DNA from: Acidobacteriota bacterium
GTDB taxonomy: Bacteria; Acidobacteriota; Aminicenantia; UBA2199
Length of the DNA stretch: 37,513 nt
Reading direction: 5' to 3'
NCBI GenBank assembly: GCA_030837085.1
Contig: JAUPLE010000623.1
Location: 1 to 37,513 of the forward strand
Shown here in pieces: positions 31,118 to 37,513 of this stretch (position 1 is its first letter; every line of letters starts with the position of its first letter). The notes under the pieces are model-generated. The model did no database searches and was not told where the DNA came from. It worked only from the letters and a program-made list of their open reading frames with translations. Position numbers and translations under genes: made by a program.

Positions 31118-31982
31118 GGTAATGACCTTCAATATAAACGGGTATTTTTCCGAACGTGAGGACAGGTATCATTGGGTAAAGCGATCTGATTTGGCAATGG
31201 CGGTAATCCAAAAATATGAGCCTGATTTACTGGGCTGCCAGGAAGTACAGGCAGGAAACCTGCCCTTATTTAATGAGTATTTGTCTGAATATGCGGCCCA
31301 TTTAGGCGCAGAAACCGTCATTCAAGACGACAATGAAAAAGCGGTATATAATCCGATTTTTTGGAAAAAATCTCGGTTCGAGAAATATTCCATGGGCAGC
31401 TTTTATTTATCCCAAACACCTGGAAAATGGTCAAAAAGTTGGGATTCAATGCATGTCCGCTGCGCAAATTGGATTAAGCTGCGTTGTCTTAAAAAAGGAA
31501 GCGAGTTCATCTATTTGAATACACACTTAGATCATCATGGCGAACAAGCGCGAATAGAGGGCAGTAAAATCATTGTAGACAAAATTAAAAAATTAAGAGC
31601 AGGAACGGATTTGCCAGTTATTATTACCGGTGATTTTAACTCAAGGGCATGGGCGCCTCCTGGTGAAAACGTAAATACATATCCTTTTCCAATCATTCCA
31701 CATTCACTTCCATCTGCGGGTACTGTTTTAAGCGTTTATACCGAAAATGGTTTCAGGGACACTTTCCTCGAAGCCGGTCATATAAACTCCCTCGATACCA
31801 ATACCTATCACGATTTTTATGGAGAATCATTTCCGCCGGTTGGCTTACGCCTGGACTGGATTCTTTTTTACAATGATAGTCAAAAAATTCATCCAAAAAC
31901 ACATCTGATCATTCATGACGCACAACCCCCAAGATATCCCAGCGATCATTATCCGGTCCTAACCGAATTTGTATGGGAGTAG
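31086..31982 (+). CDS. Endonuclease/exonuclease/phosphatase (EEP) fold protein
   Basis: 298 residues. The full metal-dependent EEP motif set is visible: VMTFNINGY, LLGCQEVQ, YLNTHLDHHGEQAR, IITGDFNS, RLDWILFY and YPSDHYPVL. Substrates in the family range from nucleic acids to phosphoinositides and other phosphodiesters. In this setting a phosphodiesterase or phosphatase on a cluster intermediate is more plausible than DNA repair. Start at 31086 has GGAGG about 10 nt upstream; a later ATG at 31122 would cut the first motif's lead-in. No signal peptide, so it is cytoplasmic. Confidence 0.8.
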   Translation: MYHRCSNNLLKVMTFNINGYFSEREDRYHWVKRSDLAMAVIQKYEPDLLGCQEVQAGNLPLFNEYLSEYAAHLGAETVIQDDNEKAVYNPIFWKKSRFEKYSMGSFYLSQTPGKWSKSWDSMHVRCANWIKLRCLKKGSEFIYLNTHLDHHGEQARIEGSKIIVDKIKKLRAGTDLPVIITGDFNSRAWAPPGENVNTYPFPIIPHSLPSAGTVLSVYTENGFRDTFLEAGHINSLDTNTYHDFYGESFPPVGLRLDWILFYNDSQKIHPKTHLIIHDAQPPRYPSDHYPVLTEFVWE

Positions 31983-31986
31983 CCCA

Positions 31987-34011
31987 ATGGAAAACATCTT
32001 TCAAAAAGAAATCGTAACCTTTGTCGATAGGACGATCGAAGATTTATACATAAGAATAAATCCTGCAATGGGGCGCAACTTCAATAAAAGGTGTGAGAAA
32101 ATAGGCCCCGGGGTATTCAAAGTAAAAGTGAGTGTTCCCAAAGGAGAATTATTTTATTCATTTTTTGATCAGGCGAATCCCGATAAACCGATACTGGACT
32201 CGAATAATCTGCTGCGAGGTATTACGGATTGGTTTTCCATGTATAAAGTGGGCATGTCCTCTCTGCAGGCAGTTGTTTATTCTCCTGGTCCCTCTTTTTT
32301 CTCCAAATTAGATGATTCCAACTATGAAATGAAATTAATTACCACTGAGAATTGGATAGAACAGGCAGAACTATTATTATTATTATCGAATGGCAGCGTT
32401 TTTAAAGAAATAGAGTTCGAAATACAATTTTCCGCCCATGGATTTGTCTATTTTAAAACCTTTTTAAATGACGAATTGTTAAGTCAAGTCGATTCATATT
32501 TATTCAAGATATGTGGCAAATCGACTATCTATTATTTTGGGAAATCAAAATTATTGAGAAAAAAAATCACCATATCCGATAGCTATATACTTAATGATCC
32601 AGTCCAGGTTGATACAATGCTAGCATATCCACCCGACAGCATTGTATATCATTGTTTTGTTGATAGCTTTTGCAGGTTTCCTATAACTGTCCCCCAGGAT
32701 ATCGCCTTCATAGATTGGAATGAAAGACCTGATCTTGATTCGTACTATGGTGGAAATTTGCCGGGCATCATCTCGAAAATAGAACACTTTAAGGAGCTGG
32801 GAGTAACCCACTTGTATATTACACCGATATTTGCTTCCTCAAGTAACCATAGATATGATATCGATGATTTTTTCAAAATTGATCCTATCCTGGGAACAGA
32901 AAAAGATTTTGCAGAACTGGTTCAGAAATGCCACGAAGCTGGAATCAAAGTAATACTGGATATTGTATTAAATCATGTTGGCTCAAATTTTTGGGCATTC
33001 CAGGAAGTTTTAAAAAACCAGGAAAACGCAAAATACAAGGATTGGTTTTTAATACACTCGTTTCCTATAAAAGTAGAAACCTTTACAACAAACTACCAGT
33101 GTTGGTGGAACAAGGGCTATATGCCCGAGTTAAATTTTGCCAATCCCGAGGTTAGGGAGTACTTGAAAAAGATCTGCAAATACTGGATTGAAAGATTTAG
33201 GATAGATGGCTGGAGAATTGATGTCAGCATCGAAATGGAACTTGATTTTTTAAAGGAATTGCGCAGTGAACTGCAAAAATTTTCAAATATAATAATAATC
33301 GGCGAAAACTGGAGAGATGCAAGCTACTTTTTGAATAACAATATACTAAACGGAATTACGAACTACCTCTACTGGTGGATGGCATTTGTTCAATATTTCT
33401 GCGGCAATAAGATGAGTCTATCAAGATTTACCCTGTTTCTTATGGAGATTTACTATAAATATGCTCATAACCATGTATTAAATAGCTGGAATATTATCGG
33501 CAGCCATGATATTCCCAGGTTTCTCTCCCAGATTAAAAATAAAGACGATCTTTTTATGGTTATTTTTTTATATATTATGCTGCCGGGAACCCCTGTGGTT
33601 TATAATGGTGATGAAATAGGTATGGATGGTAAGGAAGAAATTGACAGCCGCGCCAGCATGAATTGGTCTAATGATTTGAAAGAAAACATGATTTTCCAAT
33701 GGTACAAAAAGCTTCTCAACATCTTTAAACAGGAGAAACTATTAGCATATGGACATTTTGCCGTCAAATATTGCAATGATGAAGAAGAATTATTAATCTT
33801 TTACCGTTATCTAAATGATGAAGGGCTATATTGTATTGTAAATTTTTCCCATGAGAGAATCATAAAGGATTTTAGTACATTTTTAAAAGAAAGCGAATAC
33901 CATGAATTGATCCATAACGAGAAGTGTTACCCAGGGCAGTTTAAATTAGAACCACGGGAGTGCCTTATTTTAAAAAAACTGGATAGAGTAGATTATGGTA
34001 AAGGGGGATAA
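31987..34011 (+). CDS. GH13 alpha-amylase-family enzyme (neopullulanase-like layout)
   Basis: 674 residues from ATG 31987; an in-frame TTG at 31969 lies in the previous gene. About 200 N-terminal residues form a beta-rich region. The catalytic barrel has SIVYHCFVDSFCRF, DIVLNHVG (region I), GWRIDVSIE (nucleophile D412), IIIGENW (acid/base E440) and IGSHDIPRF (H507, D508). The catalytic triad is complete. It hydrolyses or transfers alpha-1,4 (or 1,6) glucosidic links. No signal peptide is visible, so it works inside the cell. The next gene is GlgA-like, suggesting a pair that builds and trims an alpha-glucan or alpha-glucosyl decoration. Sequence is noticeably more AT-rich by eye than the first half of the block. 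Confidence 0.9.
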   Translation: MENIFQKEIVTFVDRTIEDLYIRINPAMGRNFNKRCEKIGPGVFKVKVSVPKGELFYSFFDQANPDKPILDSNNLLRGITDWFSMYKVGMSSLQAVVYSPGPSFFSKLDDSNYEMKLITTENWIEQAELLLLLSNGSVFKEIEFEIQFSAHGFVYFKTFLNDELLSQVDSYLFKICGKSTIYYFGKSKLLRKKITISDSYILNDPVQVDTMLAYPPDSIVYHCFVDSFCRFPITVPQDIAFIDWNERPDLDSYYGGNLPGIISKIEHFKELGVTHLYITPIFASSSNHRYDIDDFFKIDPILGTEKDFAELVQKCHEAGIKVILDIVLNHVGSNFWAFQEVLKNQENAKYKDWFLIHSFPIKVETFTTNYQCWWNKGYMPELNFANPEVREYLKKICKYWIERFRIDGWRIDVSIEMELDFLKELRSELQKFSNIIIIGENWRDASYFLNNNILNGITNYLYWWMAFVQYFCGNKMSLSRFTLFLMEIYYKYAHNHVLNSWNIIGSHDIPRFLSQIKNKDDLFMVIFLYIMLPGTPVVYNGDEIGMDGKEEIDSRASMNWSNDLKENMIFQWYKKLLNIFKQEKLLAYGHFAVKYCNDEEELLIFYRYLNDEGLYCIVNFSHERIIKDFSTFLKESEYHELIHNEKCYPGQFKLEPRECLILKKLDRVDYGKGG

Positions 34012-34012
34012 A

Positions 34013-35503
34013 ATGAAAAAATATCAAAACCTATTTTTCCAAAAAATTAAAGATTTAAAATCTGTAGTAGTTCATGTTGCCTTGGAGAATGCACCTTTTT
34101 CAAAAGAGGGAGGACTTGGCGATTTTGTCGGCAGTCTTCCCGTTTACTTAGCAAAACGTAAATTTGCCAATATCGTCTTTTCACCTTCTTATGACAAGAT
34201 TAATGAAGAACTAACACTAATTGCTGACTCTTATATCCATTTCAACAATATCAATTTTAATTATCAACTCCTGGTTAATGAAAGAGATTCGGTGCTTAAT
34301 ATTTTTATTCGGACTGAAGAAGCATTTTCTTTTGATCGAGTTTACCTGGATGGCTTGTTACCATATAAAGATGAAATATCTATAAAATATTTTATTTTTG
34401 CCAAAATAGTGGTGGATTTTTTAAACCGATATATCCCTGATTGTACAGTAATAACTCATGATTGGCATGTAGCCCCTATTTATCTCTATCTAAGAAGCTA
34501 TAAAAAAAAATACAGGACGTTTCACATTATCCATAACTTCCACTACCAGGGCGAATTTTTCAGTGATGCAACAGAGTTATTTGAAATGGAAATTCAAAAA
34601 GATATAAGACACATTTTTCATGAATATAATCATTGCAGTTTTTCGGCAATAGCCGCAATATGTGCAGATCAACTCATAACCGTCAGTCCGACATATGCTT
34701 TTGAATTATTTGAACAAACCGCGCCTCATCCTAATATAAGTGTTTTAAAAAATAAGCAGATAAAAGGAATTCTCAGCGGTATTGATGACAGGATCTGGAA
34801 TCCCAAAGTAGACAAATACCTGGGAAAAAATTATGATGACTTAACCATCGAGTTAAAGCGGGATAATAAAATAGAATTGATCAAGAGATTGAAAATGGGA
34901 ATTACCTGTGAAATGCCAATAATATCTGTTGTAAGTAGACTTACAATTCAAAAGGGAATTGATCTCCATATAAATTTAAACGACCCCTTTTCTGAAAAAG
35001 ATATAGGACAAATAAAACAAATGCTTGACCTGGGAGTTAGCTTCATAATAAATGGCGTCCCCCAAGGAGGAATTGAAGGTCCCATTGACATGCTATTTAA
35101 AAGAATAAACAAAGCTTTTCCTGATAGGTATATATATATAAATAAATATACAGAGGAATTAGCTCACCAAATAATTGCCGGTTCAGATCTTTTACTTCAC
35201 CTTTCACGGTTTGAACCCTGTGGTTTGACGCCGATGTATGCCTTAAAATATGGGACTATACCAATAGTAACTCCTGTTGGCGGATTAAAAGATTCAGTAA
35301 AGTGCTATTTCCAGGAACCTGGTTCTGGCTTTGGCTTTCATATTGAAGTTGCCCCAACGTTCCCTCATTTTTTTTACAGGCTAAAGGAAATTTTGCAAAT
35401 ATACAATAACAAAGTTGAGTGGAATGAATTAATGAAAAGAGCAATGAGGCAGCAAAACGGATGGGAATATCGCATTACAGAGTATATTCAACTACTAAAA
35501 TGA
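34013..35503 (+). CDS. GlgA-type glycogen/starch synthase (GT5)
   Basis: 496 residues from ATG 34013 with AAAGGGGG just ahead; an in-frame ATG at 33995 overlaps the amylase end. KEGGLGDFVGSLP (31-43) is the GT5 glucan/ADP-glucose-binding KxGGL motif with E in the variable position. HDWH, THDWHVAPIYLYL, GILSGIDDRIWNP, VSRLTIQKGIDL and SRFEPCGLTPMYALKYGTIP complete the GT-B signature. It would transfer glucose from ADP-glucose to an alpha-1,4-glucan end. No GlgB or GlgC is in the window, so its acceptor may be a cluster-specific glucoside rather than storage glycogen (inference). Confidence 0.85.
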   Translation: MKKYQNLFFQKIKDLKSVVVHVALENAPFSKEGGLGDFVGSLPVYLAKRKFANIVFSPSYDKINEELTLIADSYIHFNNINFNYQLLVNERDSVLNIFIRTEEAFSFDRVYLDGLLPYKDEISIKYFIFAKIVVDFLNRYIPDCTVITHDWHVAPIYLYLRSYKKKYRTFHIIHNFHYQGEFFSDATELFEMEIQKDIRHIFHEYNHCSFSAIAAICADQLITVSPTYAFELFEQTAPHPNISVLKNKQIKGILSGIDDRIWNPKVDKYLGKNYDDLTIELKRDNKIELIKRLKMGITCEMPIISVVSRLTIQKGIDLHINLNDPFSEKDIGQIKQMLDLGVSFIINGVPQGGIEGPIDMLFKRINKAFPDRYIYINKYTEELAHQIIAGSDLLLHLSRFEPCGLTPMYALKYGTIPIVTPVGGLKDSVKCYFQEPGSGFGFHIEVAPTFPHFFYRLKEILQIYNNKVEWNELMKRAMRQQNGWEYRITEYIQLLK

Positions 35504-35509
35504 AAAGCA

Positions 35510-36850
35510 ATGTTCAAGGATAAAGAATTTAATGCCAGCCTATTCAAAATTGCTATCCCGATCATCATTCAGCAAAGTTTCATGTGTTCACTCAACTATG
35601 TTGATCTCATAATGATTGGCCAGTTAAGTGAAACCTCTGTTGTGGCAGTTGGCGCAGCCAATCAGTTATTTTTCATTTTTTCATGCCTTGTTTCCGGGTT
35701 GACTGATGGAGTTGCAATATTTTCGGCACAGTACTGGGGGAAAAGAGATGTAAAGAATATAAAAAAGGTGTTGGGATATTCTCTTCCATTGAGTATTTTT
35801 ATTGGTTTCTTGTTTTTTGTGTTGAGCATATTTTTTCCTGGCGTCATAGTAAAACAATATTCGCATGATGCAAAGGTAATTGGACAAGGAATAGATTATT
35901 TACGGGTTGCGGGTTTAAGTTATGTTTTTACTGCAATCACCTTCTGTTTTGTCTCTGTCTTGAGAAGTATACAGGATATAAAAATTCCTGTAACTGCTAG
36001 TGTTATCGCGCTTTTACTTAACAGTTCTTTAAATTATATTTTGATCTTTGGGCATTTAGGATTTCCAAGTTTAGGTGTAAAAGGGGCGGCATTGGCTACG
36101 TTGATTTCACGTGGTGTTGAAATGTCTATTGTTATATTTCATATATATCATAAAAATTCCCCGGCTTCAATATCTATTTGTCATATCCTCTCGTTGGATT
36201 ACAATTTTTTCAAATTATTTATGAAGATATCGATTCCACATGTACTCAGTTTGATGACCTGGTCACTTGGGTTGGCAGCATATCAAATAATATTTTCGAA
36301 AATGGGGACAAATGCATACGCTGCAGTTAATATAGCCCAAACCGTTGAAGCCTTAACGTTTGTCCTTTTTACAGGATTGAGTGGTGCGGCATCTGTAATG
36401 ATCGGCAACCAAATCGGCGCCAATAATATGCATCGCATTCTTACTTATTCGAAAAAATTTTTTATTTTTGGTATTTCTATGGCCCTATTCCTGGGTTGTC
36501 TTATGGCAATAGGGGGAAATATTCTACTATCGTTCTATGAAATTTCAGCGGCTACCCATAACTTCGCCGCCATGCTCATAAAAGTTTATGCTGCACTTTT
36601 ATGGATAAAGGTTCTAAATATGCTGTTGTATTCCATCCTGTGCGCGGGGGGTGACACGAAATATTCCTTTCTCATCTCGACTACTGCGCTGTGGTTTTTT
36701 GGAATACCGACGGTATTTATAGGTGCAATTATTTTTGAATTTCCGGTTTATATAGTTATGATACTCGTTTTCAGTGAGGAATTAGTAAAATTAATAGGCG
36801 GACTTCACAGATTTTTTTCCAGAAAATGGATAAGGAGAATCATTAGTTAA
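35510..36850 (+). CDS. MATE-family efflux transporter
   Basis: 446 residues with about twelve hydrophobic segments and the MATE duplication. The early FKIAIPIIIQQSF, YVDLIMIGQLSETSVVAVGAANQ and the mirrored ANNMHRILTYSKKFF and GAASVMIGNQIGAN are typical of NorM/DinF-type MATE proteins of the MOP superfamily. These export cationic or amphipathic drugs by Na+ or H+ antiport; related MOP members flip lipid-linked sugars. As the last gene of the block it is the probable exporter of the cluster product, with the erm-like gene at the opposite end. Start ATG 35510 lies 6 nt after the GlgA-like stop. Confidence 0.9.
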   Translation: MFKDKEFNASLFKIAIPIIIQQSFMCSLNYVDLIMIGQLSETSVVAVGAANQLFFIFSCLVSGLTDGVAIFSAQYWGKRDVKNIKKVLGYSLPLSIFIGFLFFVLSIFFPGVIVKQYSHDAKVIGQGIDYLRVAGLSYVFTAITFCFVSVLRSIQDIKIPVTASVIALLLNSSLNYILIFGHLGFPSLGVKGAALATLISRGVEMSIVIFHIYHKNSPASISICHILSLDYNFFKLFMKISIPHVLSLMTWSLGLAAYQIIFSKMGTNAYAAVNIAQTVEALTFVLFTGLSGAASVMIGNQIGANNMHRILTYSKKFFIFGISMALFLGCLMAIGGNILLSFYEISAATHNFAAMLIKVYAALLWIKVLNMLLYSILCAGGDTKYSFLISTTALWFFGIPTVFIGAIIFEFPVYIVMILVFSEELVKLIGGLHRFFSRKWIRRIIS

Positions 36851-36957
36851 ACGATTACCCATACAAAGTGAGAAAGTACTACCCGGAATTCATAAGCCAG
36901 ACAAGCAAACTCAAAATCTTTTTGTTTAAACCTTTCAGTTCTACGCGACAGCGGGAA
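36851..36957. other. Convergent intergenic gap between MATE gene and repeat-peptide gene
   Basis: 107 nt between two genes that face each other. A weak dyad (CAAAA at 36921-36925, CTTTTTG at 36928-36934) lies in the middle, but no strong GC stem followed by a T-run is seen. I therefore do not call a terminator. Confidence 0.4.
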
Positions 36958-37140
36958 TCAATTTACCACAATTTCATCTTCAGAACACAAAAACTGATTG
37001 TTTCCCAAAACTTCATCTTCAGAACATAAAACCTGATTGTTTACCAAAACTTCATCTTCACAAGTATACGAAACTTCTGTTGCTGAAATCCCACTACCCT
37101 TCACTCTAGCCGACTTAAGTAAATCAAGTACCTTTTTCAT
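36958..37140 (-). CDS. Putative multi-core RiPP precursor peptide (60 aa, 13-aa repeats)
   Basis: A 60-residue protein with a near-ideal Shine-Dalgarno (AAGGAG on the minus strand, 7 nt from ATG 37140). Residues 1-25 form a Lys/Arg-containing, helix-prone start (MKKVLDLLKSARVKG). Residues 26-60 are acidic and repetitive, with pattern [TC][CS]EDE[VI][LV][VG]NNQ[VF]L at 26-38 and 39-51 and a shortened third copy at 52-60. Each repeat has one cysteine (C27, C39, C52); copies two and three have a following serine. A basic or neutral leader followed by a repeated Cys/Ser/Asn-bearing core is the shape of ribosomally made, post-translationally modified peptide precursors. No precursor family is recognised. 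It has its own promoter and faces the MATE gene. Confidence 0.5.
   Translation of the reverse strand: MKKVLDLLKSARVKGSGISATEVSYTCEDEVLVNNQVLCSEDEVLGNNQFLCSEDEIVVN
36973..37060 (-). repeat. 39-bp in-frame tandem repeat within the peptide gene
   Basis: Two full copies of a 39-bp unit (36973-37011 and 37012-37050) differ at only three positions. A third copy begins at 37051 but matches for just the first ten bases (TTCATCTTCA). The period is exactly 13 codons, so copy number can change without a frameshift. The high identity suggests recent duplication. Confidence 0.9.
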
Positions 37141-37181
37141 GGTTAATCTCCTTAAAATAAATTTTTATAACTTGAAAATAA

Positions 37182-37210
37182 TGAATATCACAAAATCGGA
37201 CTTTTGTCAA
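37182..37210 (-). promoter_or_regulatory. Sigma70-like promoter of the repeat-peptide gene
   Basis: On the minus strand a perfect TTGACA (37210-37205) is spaced 17 nt from TATTCA (37187-37182). Transcription would begin near 37175, giving a leader of about 35 nt with the AAGGAG close to the ATG at 37140. It lies between the upstream gene's stop and the peptide, so the peptide can be expressed on its own. Confidence 0.6.
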
Positions 37211-37242
37211 TAGGAATATAAAAAAAATTCAAAAATCGAAAT

Positions 37243-37513
37243 TCACGGGCGATACTCAATATCACTATTATAACTTCCTGGTGGATGAAATTTCAACGAT
37301 ATTAACTTTTTCTCCAACATTTCCTCCAGCCAATGGCATTCGGAAATTAGCCTGGCTTTAATAATACTATTCAATTCTTTCAACCTTTGGGGATAAAAAA
37401 CCGGCGAATATCGTAATTCGATATGAATAACATTTGAGGGATCGTTTTCAAACCAAAATACTGGTTTAGATCCGATTGAATTGCAGCAAGACGAAAAGTC
37501 TGCCACTTCAGGA
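37243..37513 (-). CDS. Unrecognised protein, C-terminal part, truncated by window edge
   Basis: The minus-strand frame is open to the window end and stops at 37243. A GTG at 37506 is possible, but no Shine-Dalgarno or upstream stop is visible, so the gene probably continues outside. The visible ~90 residues include KPVFWFENDPSNVIHIELRY, a mixed alpha/beta-looking stretch, then a helix with ECHWLEEMLEKK and the end GSYNSDIEYRP. It is soluble, with two adjacent cysteines near the visible start. It lies upstream of the repeat peptide on the same strand. It could be a modification enzyme or partner of that peptide, but I cannot name a family. Confidence 0.5.
   Translation of the reverse strand, partial: PEVADFSSCCNSIGSKPVFWFENDPSNVIHIELRYSPVFYPQRLKELNSIIKARLISECHWLEEMLEKKLISLKFHPPGSYNSDIEYRP

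Noticed and set aside
8637-36850. Classical capsule/O-antigen locus
   Set aside because: No Wzy-like polymerase, Wzz, initiating phosphoglycosyltransferase or ABC capsule exporter is present. The only MOP protein looks like a MATE drug exporter.
36851-36957. Bidirectional rho-independent terminator
   Set aside because: Only a short AT-rich dyad is visible. There is no stable GC stem followed by a T-run in either direction.
36973-37064. CRISPR-like regular repeats
   Set aside because: Units are directly adjacent with no spacers, the period is 13 codons, and they lie in one open frame with a good start. This is a coding repeat.

Overview
This window is almost entirely one very long, co-oriented gene block of about 34.5 kb (roughly positions 1454-36850, + strand). 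Genes in it are separated by short gaps, overlap by a few bases, or share ATGA start/stop junctions. The only strand switch is at the right edge. The many radical-SAM proteins, including three with B12-binding N-terminal regions, suggest an anaerobe or micro-aerobe. The DNA is moderately AT-rich by eye, and more so from about 32000. No rRNA, tRNA or clear taxonomic marker was found. A Roc-COR-type fragment and a group II intron remnant at the left edge would fit a large-genome environmental bacterium, but I cannot assign a phylum.

Left edge (1-1453): the 3' end of a ROCO/COR-type gene, then about 780 bp of debris. This debris holds an antisense group II intron 3'-end remnant, a 48-codon small ORF, a stop-interrupted fragment, and two promoter-like sites ahead of the next gene. 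It looks like an island boundary.

Main block. 1454-5612: an Erm-type 23S rRNA adenine methyltransferase, an atypical protein-kinase-like protein, an HPr-kinase-like P-loop protein and an RfaE2-like nucleotidyltransferase. 5662-17248: a NodU/CmcH carbamoyltransferase with a PqqD-like tail, an NDP-sugar epimerase, two family-2 glycosyltransferases, a GSA-type PLP aminotransferase, a GDPD-like protein, a SAM methyltransferase, a nucleotidyltransferase-kinase fusion, a stand-alone ANL ligase with its carrier protein, and a small HAD phosphatase. 17288-27519: three B12-type radical SAM proteins (two are full-length paralogues flanking a UroD-like protein), a tandem alpha/beta hydrolase and two further radical SAM proteins with extra cysteines. 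27539-36850: a GT9-like glycosyltransferase, an NTP_transf_5-like nucleotidyltransferase, a Gfo/Idh/MocA oxidoreductase, an endonuclease/exonuclease/phosphatase-fold protein, a GH13 alpha-amylase-type enzyme, a GlgA-type GT5 glucosyltransferase and a MATE exporter.

Right edge (36958-37513, minus strand): a 60-residue peptide with a lysine-rich N-terminus and an acidic, cysteine-containing C-terminal half made of a 13-residue repeat. It has its own sigma70-like promoter and Shine-Dalgarno. It lies downstream of an unrecognised gene that runs off the window. It has the shape of a multi-core RiPP precursor.

Together the genes read as a specialised-metabolite or glycoconjugate locus: sugar activation, modification and transfer, carbamoylation, acyl/aminoacyl activation on a carrier protein, extensive radical chemistry, export (MATE) and possible ribosomal self-resistance (Erm). 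HPr-kinase-like and NTP_transf_5-like genes are known partners in peptide phosphorylation/glycosylation in some lasso-peptide clusters. That makes a link to the repeat peptide the most interesting untested hypothesis. I recognise no described pathway with this gene set.
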